Part shown: piece after piece, positions 1 to 9,282 of the stretch
How the letters are laid out: the number at the start of each line of letters is the position of its first letter
Numbering within the stretch: position 1 is the stretch's first letter
DNA from: Massilia sp. PDC64
GTDB taxonomy: Bacteria > Pseudomonadota > Gammaproteobacteria > Burkholderiales > Burkholderiaceae_D
DNA: 64,000 bases
Direction: 5' to 3'
Assembly (NCBI RefSeq): GCF_900101265.1
Contig: NZ_FMZS01000008.1
Span: 62,001-126,000 of the forward strand
Program-made: the position numbers and the translations under genes
The notes under the pieces: model-generated
The model's database searches: none
What the model was told of the DNA's origin: nothing
The model's input: the letters and a program-made list of their open reading frames with translations, nothing else

Positions 1-43
1 GCAGCAGCAGCGACAGCAATACGTGGACCAGGCTACGGGACAT
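1..43 (-). CDS. N-terminus of a probable exported protein (partial)
   Basis: Only the first 14 codons lie in the window; the gene runs off the left edge. They read MSRSLVHVLLSLLL, a positively charged start followed by a leucine-rich run, as in a signal peptide or first membrane helix. A good sigma70-like promoter sits just upstream on the same strand, which supports the call. No clear Shine-Dalgarno sequence is visible. The product cannot be named from this fragment. Confidence 0.4.
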   Translation of the reverse strand, partial: MSRSLVHVLLSLLL

Positions 44-70
44 GGGGGACGGGATCGAAAGCGAACGGAT

Positions 71-100
71 ATTGTACGCAGGGGCGTGCGGTTCTGCCAA
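71..100 (-). promoter_or_regulatory. sigma70-like promoter for the truncated left-edge gene
   Basis: Read on the minus strand, TTGGCA (100-95) and TACAAT (76-71) are separated by 18 bases and point at the ATG at 43. This gives a short leader of about 20 bases. Confidence 0.5.
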
Positions 101-152
101 CCATACTTTCGGTAAGCTAATGTCCGCCAATTGTGCGCAGAACATTTCCAAA

Positions 153-180
153 AACCGGGGTCTGTGAACTGACCCCGGTT
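153..180 (-). terminator. second terminator-like hairpin downstream of the Bax-inhibitor gene
   Basis: AACCGGGGTC and GACCCCGGTT form perfect 10-bp arms around an 8-base loop. On the minus strand the stem is followed by a short T run. It lies just beyond the stronger hairpin at 194-215 and probably acts as a back-up terminator. Confidence 0.45.
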
Positions 181-193
181 CTGGGCAATAAAA

Positions 194-215
194 AAGCCGG
201 CCCGCGGGCCGGCTT
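194..215 (-). terminator. rho-independent terminator of the Bax-inhibitor gene
   Basis: AAGCCGGCC and GGCCGGCTT form a GC-rich stem that continues into a run of T on the minus strand. It starts 18 bases after the stop codon of the minus-strand gene ending at 233. Confidence 0.8.
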
Positions 216-232
216 GTCATGACGTCTGAAGA

Positions 233-916
233 TCAGTCGCGGTTGCCGAAGCCGATGCCCAGCAGTTGCAGCATGCTCGTGAACACGTTGTAGATGTCCA
301 GGTAGATGGCCAGCGTCGCGCTGATGTAGTTGGTCTCGCCGCCGTTCACGATCCGGTTCACGTCGAACAGGATGAAGCCGGAGAAGATCACCATCGCGAG
401 CACGGACACGACCAGCATCAGCGCGGGCAGGTGCAGGAAGATGTTGGCCAGGCCGGCCAGGATCACGATGATCGCACCGGCGAACAGCCAGCTGCCCATG
501 CCCGAGAAGTCGCGCTTGGACACGGTCGCGATCGTCGCCATCGTGGCGAACACGGCCGCGGTACCGGCGAACGCGGTCATGATCAGCGTGCCGCCGTTAC
601 TGAAGCCGAGCGTGAAGCGCAGCAGCGGCGTCAGCCACAAGCCCATGAAGAACGTGAAGCCGAGCAGGATCGGCACGCCGGCCGCCGAGTTCTTGGTCTT
701 CTCGATCGCGAAGATGAAGCCGAACGCGATCGCGAGGAACAGGATCACGCCCATGCCGCTGGCAAAGATCGGCAGGGCCATTTGCAGGCCGATATAGGCG
801 CCGAGCACCGTCGGGACCATCGACATGGCGAGCAGCCAGTACGTATTGCGCAGGACGCGGTGACGCGTGGCCTGGATGGCCGAGACGTCGTAGGTTTTCT
901 GCAGGCTGGGAATCAT
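233..916 (-). CDS. Bax inhibitor-1/YccA family membrane protein
   Basis: This is a 227-residue, very hydrophobic protein with about seven predicted transmembrane segments. It has the layout of the BI-1/YccA family, including the late segment with the FDVNRIVNGGE motif and a C-terminal half rich in LDIYN-type helix ends. Bacterial relatives such as YccA bind and modulate the FtsH protease, and others act as pH-sensitive calcium channels. The frame is open 12 codons further upstream (ATG at 952), but the ATG at 916 has an ideal GGAGG five bases away and matches the usual family start, so it is preferred. The gene is monocistronic, with two tandem terminators behind it. The hflKC genes in this window encode the FtsH-modulating complex, a possible functional link that rests on family knowledge only. 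Confidence 0.85.
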   Translation of the reverse strand: MIPSLQKTYDVSAIQATRHRVLRNTYWLLAMSMVPTVLGAYIGLQMALPIFASGMGVILFLAIAFGFIFAIEKTKNSAAGVPILLGFTFFMGLWLTPLLRFTLGFSNGGTLIMTAFAGTAAVFATMATIATVSKRDFSGMGSWLFAGAIIVILAGLANIFLHLPALMLVVSVLAMVIFSGFILFDVNRIVNGGETNYISATLAIYLDIYNVFTSMLQLLGIGFGNRD

Positions 917-1182
917 AATGCCTCCGTTGGAAGAAATCGCTTTGCTCCCCATATGGGGACTGGACCCGCCGTCAACAGGGGTGAATGTGCTGGAAGCGCA
1001 AGTTTTAAGTCTTGCCTAAGCGCCAGCGGTCACCCGGTATGGACGAGGTCGAACCGATGTCACTGTATCATCCGCGGTCCTCCCCACGCAATATCGGTGG
1101 CATGGCGGATGTATGGTAAAATAGAAGGTTGATTGAGTTCCCAAATCTCGATTTAAACCTTTCTTTTTATTGGAGTTTTTAA

Positions 1183-1608
1183 ATGGCAATCGAACGCACC
1201 CTGTCGATCATCAAACCTGACGCTGTCGCCAAAAACGTGATCGGCCAAATCTACAGCCGTTTCGAAGGCGCCGGCCTGAAGATCGTCGCTGCCCGTATGG
1301 CCCAGCTGTCGCGCGCCGAAGCCGAAGGTTTCTACGCCGTCCACAAAGAGCGTCCGTTCTTCAAGGATCTGGTCGACTTCATGGTCTCGGGCCCGGTCAT
1401 GATCCAGGTGCTGGAAGGCGAAGGCGCGATTGCCAAGAACCGCGAACTGATGGGCGCAACCGATCCGAAGAAGGCCGACAAGGGCACCATCCGCGCCGAC
1501 TTCGCTGATTCGATCGACGCCAACGCCGTCCACGGTTCGGACGCTGCCGAGACCGCCGCTGTCGAGATCGCTTACTTCTTCCCGGCACTGAACGTCTACT
1601 CGCGTTAA
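1183..1608 (+). CDS. ndk: nucleoside diphosphate kinase
   Basis: The 141-residue protein transfers the gamma phosphate of ATP to nucleoside diphosphates through a phosphohistidine. It begins with the family signature ERTLSIIKPDAV and carries the active-site histidine in NAVHGSD near residue 117. Length and sequence are full and ordinary. GGAG lies 9 bases before the ATG. A TAAAAT -10-like box at 1117-1122 has only a poor -35, so the promoter is uncertain. The gene heads the rlmN-pilW-rodZ-ispG-hisS block, but a terminator-like hairpin at 1665-1709 separates it from rlmN. Confidence 0.97.
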   Translation: MAIERTLSIIKPDAVAKNVIGQIYSRFEGAGLKIVAARMAQLSRAEAEGFYAVHKERPFFKDLVDFMVSGPVMIQVLEGEGAIAKNRELMGATDPKKADKGTIRADFADSIDANAVHGSDAAETAAVEIAYFFPALNVYSR

Positions 1609-1664
1609 TTTTAGTATCAATTTATTTCTGTTGATCGGCATCAGGCCGGTTTAACATTGCAATA

Positions 1665-1709
1665 TCCCGCTCGCCCATGCTCGTAGAGCCCGGCGGGCGG
1701 GACTTATTT
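1665..1709 (+). terminator. terminator-like hairpin between ndk and rlmN
   Basis: The arms at 1665-1675 and 1692-1702 pair over 11 bases with one G-T wobble, and a T-rich tract (CTTATTTT) follows. It lies only about 20 bases before the rlmN start. It may therefore terminate ndk transcription, or attenuate read-through into the downstream operon. Confidence 0.5.
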
Positions 1710-1729
1710 TGAAGGCACAGGATTCAATC

Positions 1730-2898
<1,169 letters not shown>

Positions 2899-2899
<1 letters not shown>

Positions 2900-3708
2900 T
2901 GCCGCGGCTGTCCGGACGCGTCGCCTGCGCGCTCGCTGTACCGCTACTCGTGTCGGCGTGCGCCGGCAATGGCGGCATGGCGGGCGAATCGCACGAGCTC
3001 AAGACGCTGTCCGACCAGACGGCCGCGGAAAAACGCGCCCAGATCCGCCTGCAGCTGGCGGTGGGCTATTACCAGGAGCGCAAGTACGAGATCGCGCTGG
3101 ACGAGGTGAAGCAGGCCATCGCCGCGAACCCGGACGATGCCGACGCGTACGGCGTGCGCGCCCTGATCTACACGGCGATGGGCGAGAACCGCCTCGCCGA
3201 CGAGAACTACCGGCACGCGCTGCGCCTGGCGCCGCGCAATCCGGACCTGTCGAACAATTACGGGCTGTTCCTGTGCGACGCCGGCGGCAAGCCGGCCGAG
3301 GCAATGACCTATTTTGACGCGGCGCTGAAGAATCCAAATTACGCAACGCCGGTCAAAGCAATGGTCAACGCAGGAAACTGCAGCCTGAAGATGAAGAATG
3401 TCGACGCGGCCGAGCGCTATCTGCTCGATGCGCTGCGTTACGATCCCGACCTGCCGGCGACGAGCGTCGGCCTGGCCCGGGTGTATTTCGAGCGGCGCGA
3501 TTACACCCGCGCCGGGTTTTTCATTAACCGCCTGACGGAGACAGCAAAGCTCGATACGCTGTCGGCCGACGTGCTGTGGCTGGCCATCCGGGTCAAACAC
3601 ATGCTCGGCGACCGGGCCACGGAAGCTTCGCTGGCGGCGCAGTTGCGCAAGCGTTTCCCCGGCTCGCCCGAGTACGCGGCCTTCGAGCGCGGTGCATTTA
3701 GTGAGTGA
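2899..3708 (+). CDS. pilW: type IV pilus biogenesis/stability lipoprotein PilW (PilF)
   Basis: This 269-residue lipoprotein has a lipobox (LVSAC) about 20 residues from the start, followed by tandem tetratricopeptide repeats. PilW/PilF is the outer-membrane pilotin that assembles the PilQ secretin of type IV pili. The TPR series runs from about residue 45 to 230, with recognisable helix pairs such as AVGYYQERKYEIALDEVKQA. The position between rlmN and rodZ is the standard one in betaproteobacteria. The start overlaps the rlmN stop codon. Confidence 0.9.
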
Positions 3709-3718
3709 GACAACGACA

Positions 3719-4768
3719 ATGAGTTCCGAGCGTGCAGATCAGCCGGCGACGCCCGACAACCAACCTCCTGTGCACGGTGTTCCCGGCCAGGTACTGGCAG
3801 CGCAGCGCGAGGCAATGGGTTGGTCGGTCGAGCAGGTCGCCGACCAGTTGAAACTGGCCGTGCGCCAGGTCGTCGCCCTGGAGGCGGGCGATTACGCGTC
3901 GCTGCCGAGTCCGGCCGTGACCCGCGGTTTCGTGCGGGCCTATGCCAAGCTGGTGAAGCTCGATCCGGCGCCGCTGGTGGCCCAGATCGCCATGGAGACC
4001 GAGCCCGCGCCCGATACGAGTGCCGTCACGGCGAACCGCCGTCCGACCCCGACCTCGTTCTCCCAATCGAAATTCCCGAGCCACGGCAAGCGTTCGACCT
4101 TGCCGCTGGGGATGATCGCGGGCGCCGTCGTGGTCGTCGTGGCAGCCGCCGCCGCGGCGTGGCATTTCGGCTTCGTGCCGGGCAGCCAGCATGCCGAGAC
4201 GGGCAACACGGTCGCCACGCCGGCCGCGACCGGCGCAGCGACCGAGGTCGCCAACGGCAGCTCCGTCGAAACCCTGCAGAACCCGGCCGTGCCGCTGATT
4301 TCCGTGCCGGGCCCGAGCGCCAGCGCATCGGCACCGGCCACCGCGCCGGCTGGCACCGCAGCTGCGACCACGGCTGCGCCGGGTCCCGTCGTGAACGTGC
4401 CGGGTGCGACCGCGACCGGTGCGCCGCCGACAGCTGTTCCCGCGGCACCGGCCGCCGCGCCGGGCGCCACGTCGCCCGCGACGCCGACCCCGGCCGCGAC
4501 CACCCCGGCGGCCCCGGCCGCCACCGGCGCCAACGCCCTCGTCCTGAACGTGCGCGAAGATTCGTGGATCGAAGTGCGTCCTGCCAAGGGCGGCGCGCCG
4601 CTGTTCTCGCGCCTCGTCAAGGCCGGCAGCACGGAGACCGTCAATGTCGAGCAGCCGGTCCGTGTCACGGTGGGTAACCCGGGCGGCGTCACGGCGACGT
4701 TGCGCGGCACGGCCGTCGCGCTGCCGCCGGTTCCCGGCAAGACGCTCTCCCGCGTCAACCTGCAATAA
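3719..4768 (+). CDS. rodZ: RodZ-like helix-turn-helix and DUF4115 protein
   Basis: The 349-residue bitopic membrane protein resembles RodZ, which links MreB filaments to the elongasome. An N-terminal HTH_25 domain (about residues 20-85) includes GWSVEQVADQLKLAVRQV. A single hydrophobic segment follows at about residues 130-150. Next is a long low-complexity linker rich in alanine, proline and threonine. The C-terminal DUF4115 beta domain begins at LNVREDSWIEV. The linker accounts for the many antisense open frames here. A GTG at 3692 is in frame but overlaps pilW; the ATG at 3719 fits better. Confidence 0.85.
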   Translation: MSSERADQPATPDNQPPVHGVPGQVLAAQREAMGWSVEQVADQLKLAVRQVVALEAGDYASLPSPAVTRGFVRAYAKLVKLDPAPLVAQIAMETEPAPDTSAVTANRRPTPTSFSQSKFPSHGKRSTLPLGMIAGAVVVVVAAAAAAWHFGFVPGSQHAETGNTVATPAATGAATEVANGSSVETLQNPAVPLISVPGPSASASAPATAPAGTAAATTAAPGPVVNVPGATATGAPPTAVPAAPAAAPGATSPATPTPAATTPAAPAATGANALVLNVREDSWIEVRPAKGGAPLFSRLVKAGSTETVNVEQPVRVTVGNPGGVTATLRGTAVALPPVPGKTLSRVNLQ

Positions 4769-4784
4769 ACGGAATACATACGAG

Positions 4785-6062
4785 ATGACTTTTTCGAACA
4801 ACGCCAACGAGCCGATCGGATCCGGCCCGCTCCCGCGCCGCGCCAGCCGCGGCGTGGTCGTGCAGCACGGCGCGCGCAAGGTGGTGGTCGGCGGCGACGC
4901 CCCCGTCGTCGTGCAGTCGATGACGAACACGGACACGGCCGACGTGATCGGCACGGCCATCCAGGTCAAGGAACTGGCGCGCGCCGGGTCCGAGATCGTG
5001 CGCATCACCGTGAACACGCCGGAAGCGGCGGCCGCCGTGCCCGCGATCCGCGAACAGCTCGACAAGATGGACATCGACGTCCCCCTCGTCGGCGACTTCC
5101 ACTACAACGGCCACCTGCTGCTGCGCGATTATCCCGAGTGCGCGCAGGCGCTGTCGAAATACCGCATCAATCCGGGCAACGTGGGGCAGGGCGCCAAGCG
5201 CGACACCCAGTTCGCCCAGATGATCGAAACCGCGATCCGCTACGACAAGCCGGTGCGCATCGGCGTCAACTGGGGCAGCCTGGACCAGGCGCTGCTCGCC
5301 CGCATCATGGACGAGAACGCTGCCCGCGCCCAGCCTTGGAGCGCGCAGTCCGTCATGTACGAGGCGCTGATCACGTCGGCGATCGAGAACGCGCAGCGCG
5401 CCGAAGAGATCGGCCTGGGTCGCGACAAGATCGTCCTGTCGTGCAAGGTGTCGGGCGTGCAGGACCTGATCGCCGTCTACCGCGAACTCGCGAAGCGCTG
5501 CGACTACGCGCTGCACCTGGGCCTGACGGAAGCAGGCATGGGGAGCAAGGGCATCGTCGCGTCGACCGCCGCGCTGTCCGTGCTGCTGCAGGAAGGCATC
5601 GGCGACACGATCCGCATCTCGCTGACGCCGGAACCGGGCGGCGACCGCACGAAGGAAGTCGTCGTCGGCCAGGAAATCCTGCAGACGATGGGCCTGCGCA
5701 AGTTCACGCCGATGGTCATCGCGTGCCCGGGCTGCGGCCGCACGACGTCGACCGTGTTCCAGGAGCTGGCCGACAACATCCAGACCTTCCTGCGCGAGCA
5801 GATGCCGGAATGGAAGAAGACGTACCCGGGCGTGGAAGCGATGAACGTGGCCGTGATGGGCTGCATCGTGAACGGTCCGGGCGAATCGAAGCACGCGAAC
5901 ATCGGCATCTCGCTGCCGGGCACGGGCGAATCGCCGGCGGCCCCGGTCTTTGTGGATGGGCAAAAGGTCGCTACACTGCGGGGCGAGCGGATCGTGGATG
6001 AGTTCAAGACGATCGTGCTCGATTACGTACAAAAGAACTACAGCCGCGACACCGTCGCGTAA
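4785..6062 (+). CDS. ispG: 4-hydroxy-3-methylbut-2-enyl-diphosphate synthase (GcpE/IspG)
   Basis: This is the penultimate enzyme of the MEP isoprenoid pathway; it reductively opens MEcPP to HMBPP with a [4Fe-4S] cluster. The 425-residue protein carries the cluster cysteines in ACPGCGRT and MGCIVNGPGES, and VQSMTNTDTADV near the start. The open frame extends 47 codons back into rodZ, but that part is unlike the family. The ATG at 4785, 16 bases after the rodZ stop, gives the expected N-terminus. Confidence 0.97.
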   Translation: MTFSNNANEPIGSGPLPRRASRGVVVQHGARKVVVGGDAPVVVQSMTNTDTADVIGTAIQVKELARAGSEIVRITVNTPEAAAAVPAIREQLDKMDIDVPLVGDFHYNGHLLLRDYPECAQALSKYRINPGNVGQGAKRDTQFAQMIETAIRYDKPVRIGVNWGSLDQALLARIMDENAARAQPWSAQSVMYEALITSAIENAQRAEEIGLGRDKIVLSCKVSGVQDLIAVYRELAKRCDYALHLGLTEAGMGSKGIVASTAALSVLLQEGIGDTIRISLTPEPGGDRTKEVVVGQEILQTMGLRKFTPMVIACPGCGRTTSTVFQELADNIQTFLREQMPEWKKTYPGVEAMNVAVMGCIVNGPGESKHANIGISLPGTGESPAAPVFVDGQKVATLRGERIVDEFKTIVLDYVQKNYSRDTVA

Positions 6063-6070
6063 TACAGAAA

Positions 6071-7417
6071 ATGTCCGAGAAAAAAGAGAAAATCGTCGCC
6101 ATCAAAGGCATGAACGACATCCTGCCGGCCGACGCGCCGCTGTGGGAATTGTTCGAAAACACCGCGGAATCCGTGCTCAAGAGCTACGGCTACCAGAAGA
6201 TCGTCACCCCGATCGTCGAAGAGACGGGCCTGTTCGCGCGCGCCATCGGCGCCGTCACCGACATCGTCGAGAAGGAGATGTATTCCTTCACCGATTCGAT
6301 GAACGGCGACCAGCTGACCCTGCGTCCGGAAGGCACGGCCGGCGTCGTGCGCGCCGTCATCGAGCACAACCTGGCCTACGACGGTCCGAAGCGCCTGTGG
6401 TACAAGGGCCCGATGTTCCGCCACGAGCGTCCGCAGCGCGGCCGCTACCGCCAGTTCTTCCAGTTCGGCGCGGAAGCCATCGGCTTCTCCGGCCCGGACA
6501 TCGACGCGGAACTGATCATGCTGTGCCGCCGCCTGTGGGACGACCTGGGCCTGGACAACATCCGCCTCGAACTGAACTCGATCGGCAACACGGAAGAGCG
6601 CCAGCGCCACCGCGCCGACCTGATCGCCTACTTCGAAGCGAACATCGACGTCCTCGACGCCGAAGCGAAGCGCCGCCTGCACGCGAACCCGCTGCGCATC
6701 CTGGACACGAAGAACCCGGCGATGCAGGACCTCGTCAACAATGCGCCGAAGCTGCTCGACTACCTGGGCGGCGAATCGCTCGCGCACTTCGAGGGCCTCA
6801 AGAAGATCCTCGACGCGAACAACGTCCAGTACACGGTCAACCCGCGTCTCGTGCGCGGCCTCGATTACTACAACCGCACCGTGTTCGAATGGGTCACGGA
6901 TATGCTGGGCGCGCAGGGCACCGTCTGCGCCGGCGGCCGCTACGATCCGCTGATCGAGACGTTCGGCGGCAAGCCGACGCCGGGTATCGGCTTCGCGATG
7001 GGCATCGAGCGCCTGATCGAGCTGATGAAAGAGCAGGGTGAACCGGCGACGCCGGCCCAGTGCGACGTCTACCTCGTGCACCAGGGCGAAGAAGCGCAGA
7101 TGAAGGCGTTCATCCTCGGCGAGCGCATCCGCGACGCGGGCCTGGACGTCGTCCTCCACTGCGCCACCCCGGCCGGTGCGGGCAGTTTCAAGAGCCAGAT
7201 GAAGAAGGCCGACGGTTCCGGCGCCGCGTTCGCCGTCATCATCGGCGAGGACGAGGTCAAGAACGGCGTCGTGGCCGTGAAATCGCTGCGGGAAAGCGAA
7301 GGCGGCCAGCAGCAGCAAAGCGTGCCGTTCGACGAAGCCGTCGACTTCATCGTCGACCAGATCGTCGGTGGCCACGACCACGATCACGACCACGATCACG
7401 TGCACTACCACCCGTAA
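6071..7417 (+). CDS. hisS: histidine-tRNA ligase with a histidine-rich C-terminal tail
   Basis: This class II aminoacyl-tRNA synthetase has 448 residues. The class II motifs are visible: TLRPEGTAGVVRA, motif 2 GPMFRHERPQRGRYRQF, the HisA loop GLDYYNRTVFEW, and motif 3 GIGFAMGIERL. The anticodon-binding domain fills the last 100 residues. The protein ends with an unusual run, HDHDHDHDHVHYHP, containing seven histidines in fourteen residues after the normal end of the fold. The gene starts 8 bases after ispG and leads into yfgM/bamB. The tail could bind metal and could also make synthesis of the enzyme sensitive to charged tRNA-His, but this is inference. Confidence 0.97.
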   Translation: MSEKKEKIVAIKGMNDILPADAPLWELFENTAESVLKSYGYQKIVTPIVEETGLFARAIGAVTDIVEKEMYSFTDSMNGDQLTLRPEGTAGVVRAVIEHNLAYDGPKRLWYKGPMFRHERPQRGRYRQFFQFGAEAIGFSGPDIDAELIMLCRRLWDDLGLDNIRLELNSIGNTEERQRHRADLIAYFEANIDVLDAEAKRRLHANPLRILDTKNPAMQDLVNNAPKLLDYLGGESLAHFEGLKKILDANNVQYTVNPRLVRGLDYYNRTVFEWVTDMLGAQGTVCAGGRYDPLIETFGGKPTPGIGFAMGIERLIELMKEQGEPATPAQCDVYLVHQGEEAQMKAFILGERIRDAGLDVVLHCATPAGAGSFKSQMKKADGSGAAFAVIIGEDEVKNGVVAVKSLRESEGGQQQQSVPFDEAVDFIVDQIVGGHDHDHDHDHVHYHP

Positions 7418-7445
7418 TCCCGATCCACCAACGATAACAAAAGAC

Positions 7446-8096
7446 ATGGCATACGATCTCGAAGAACAAGAACAGATAGCCAATTTCAAGGCCTTCTGGG
7501 ACCGCTTTGGCAACCTGATCACCTGGGTGCTGATCATCGCATTGGGCAGCTACGCCGCCTGGAACTTCTGGAACTCGCACCAGCGCTCGCAGGCCGCGGA
7601 AGCGTCCGGCCTGTATGACAGCCTGACCGAAGCGATCGAAGCGAAGGATGCGGCCAAGGTCCAGCGCATCACGGGCGACATCGAGAACAAGTTCGGTTCG
7701 ACCGCCTACGCCCCGATGGCCGCGCTGGCCGCCGCCAAGGCCGCGTTCGACGCCAACGACCTGAAAACCGCGAAGGCCCAGCTGCAATGGGCGGTCGACC
7801 ATGGCGACGACGAGTACAAGGCCATCGCCAAGCTGCGCCTGTCCGGCGTGCTGCTGGACGAGAAGGCGTACGACCAGGCGCTGGCGCTGCTGAACGGCGA
7901 GTTCCCGGCGCAGTTCGCGGCCGAGGTGCAGGACCGCAAGGGCGACGTCCTCGTCGCGCAGAACAAGCTGGCGGAAGCCCGCACGGCGTACCAGGCCGCG
8001 CTCGACAAGATGGAGAAGAACCATCCGGGCCGCCAGGTCGTGCAGGTCAAGCTGGATGCCATCGGTGGCACGCCGGCGCCGAAAGCAGCTGCGTAA
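7446..8096 (+). CDS. yfgM: YfgM-like TPR membrane protein
   Basis: The 216-residue protein has a short cytoplasmic start, one membrane helix (about residues 22-40, LITWVLIIALGSYAAW) and a periplasmic tetratricopeptide-like domain. It matches the YfgM family (TPR_21), whose E. coli member associates with the SecYEG translocon and PpiD and sits beside bamB. The ATG at 7446 gives the family start MAYDLEEQEQ; the frame is open further upstream over the histidine-rich end of hisS, but that is a shadow. The gene lies between hisS and bamB as in other gammaproteobacteria and betaproteobacteria. Confidence 0.87.
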   Translation: MAYDLEEQEQIANFKAFWDRFGNLITWVLIIALGSYAAWNFWNSHQRSQAAEASGLYDSLTEAIEAKDAAKVQRITGDIENKFGSTAYAPMAALAAAKAAFDANDLKTAKAQLQWAVDHGDDEYKAIAKLRLSGVLLDEKAYDQALALLNGEFPAQFAAEVQDRKGDVLVAQNKLAEARTAYQAALDKMEKNHPGRQVVQVKLDAIGGTPAPKAAA

Positions 8097-8129
8097 CTAA
8101 CCCAGAGTCAAGAACAAGGTAAGAAGAAT

Positions 8130-9275
8130 ATGCGTATTACCCGGAAGCTCGTTGGTGTCGGTATGTTCGCCCTGATGGCGGGCTGCTCCTCGCTCAATCC
8201 GTTCGCGTCCAAACCGAAGGGCAACCAGCCCGCGCCGCTGGTCGACCTGAAAGGTTCGATGGCCGTGCGCACGGCGTGGAAGCTGGAAGTCGGCAAGTCG
8301 CAGAACTACATGTTCTCGCCCGCCATCGCCGATAACACCATCATTGCGGCCGGGGCCGACGGCACCATCGTGCGCGCGGAAGCGGCCACGGGCCGCCAGA
8401 TCTGGCGCACGAAGGCCGGCATGGACCTGACGGCGGGCGTCGGCACGGACGGCAGCGTCATCGTGCTGGGCGGCGCCAAGGGCATGCTGCTCGCGTTCGA
8501 CATGGACGGCAAGAAGCTGTGGGATGCGCAGCTGTCCTCTGAGATCCTGTCGTCGCCGGTCGTGGGCCAGGGCATCGTCGTCGCGCGCAGCATCGACAAC
8601 CGCATCGTCGGCTACGACGCCAAGACGGGCCAGAAGAAATGGACCGTGCAGCGCACCGCGCCGGCCCTGACCCTGCGCCTGGCGCCGGGCATGGTCATCC
8701 ACGACAAGGACGTGCTGATCGCCCAGCCGGGCGGCAAGCTGATGTCGCTGATCCTCGCCACCGGCGCGCCGCGCTGGGAGATCGAGGTCGGCGTGGCACG
8801 CGGCGCGACGGAACTGGAGCGCGTCACCGACATGGGCGGCACGCCGGTCATCATCGACAACGACGTGTGCGCCGTGTCGTACCAGGGCCGCGTCGGCTGC
8901 TTCGACCTGGCCACGGGCAGCCCGCGCTGGACCCGCGACCTGTCGTCGGAAGTCGGCGTGGCCGCCGACCAGCGCTTCGTGTTCGTCCCGGACGACAAGG
9001 GCGCCGTCTACGCGTACAACCGCGACAGCGGCACGAGCGCGTGGAAGAACGACAAGCTGGCCTACCGCCGCCTGTCCACGCCGGTGTCGTACGGCCGCGC
9101 CGTCGCCGTCGGCGACTACCAGGGCTACGTGCACTTCCTGTCGCGCGAGGACGGCTCGTTCCTGTCCCGCGCCGCCACGGACGGCAGCGCCATCGAATCC
9201 ACGCCGCTGGTCGTCGGTTCGAACCTGATTTTTCAAACACAAAATGGAACCGTGACCGCCATCGCGGTCGAATAA
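8130..9275 (+). CDS. bamB: outer-membrane assembly lipoprotein BamB
   Basis: This is a 381-residue lipoprotein of the BAM complex that inserts outer-membrane beta-barrels. A signal peptide ends in the lipobox LMAGC near residue 20. The rest is an eight-bladed propeller of PQQ-like repeats, seen as recurrent segments such as AATGRQIWRTKAG, DMDGKKLWDAQL and LATGSPRWTRDL. It is a normal member of the yfgM-bamB-der cluster, with only 7 bases to der. Confidence 0.94.
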   Translation: MRITRKLVGVGMFALMAGCSSLNPFASKPKGNQPAPLVDLKGSMAVRTAWKLEVGKSQNYMFSPAIADNTIIAAGADGTIVRAEAATGRQIWRTKAGMDLTAGVGTDGSVIVLGGAKGMLLAFDMDGKKLWDAQLSSEILSSPVVGQGIVVARSIDNRIVGYDAKTGQKKWTVQRTAPALTLRLAPGMVIHDKDVLIAQPGGKLMSLILATGAPRWEIEVGVARGATELERVTDMGGTPVIIDNDVCAVSYQGRVGCFDLATGSPRWTRDLSSEVGVAADQRFVFVPDDKGAVYAYNRDSGTSAWKNDKLAYRRLSTPVSYGRAVAVGDYQGYVHFLSREDGSFLSRAATDGSAIESTPLVVGSNLIFQTQNGTVTAIAVE

Positions 9276-9282
9276 AGATTCA

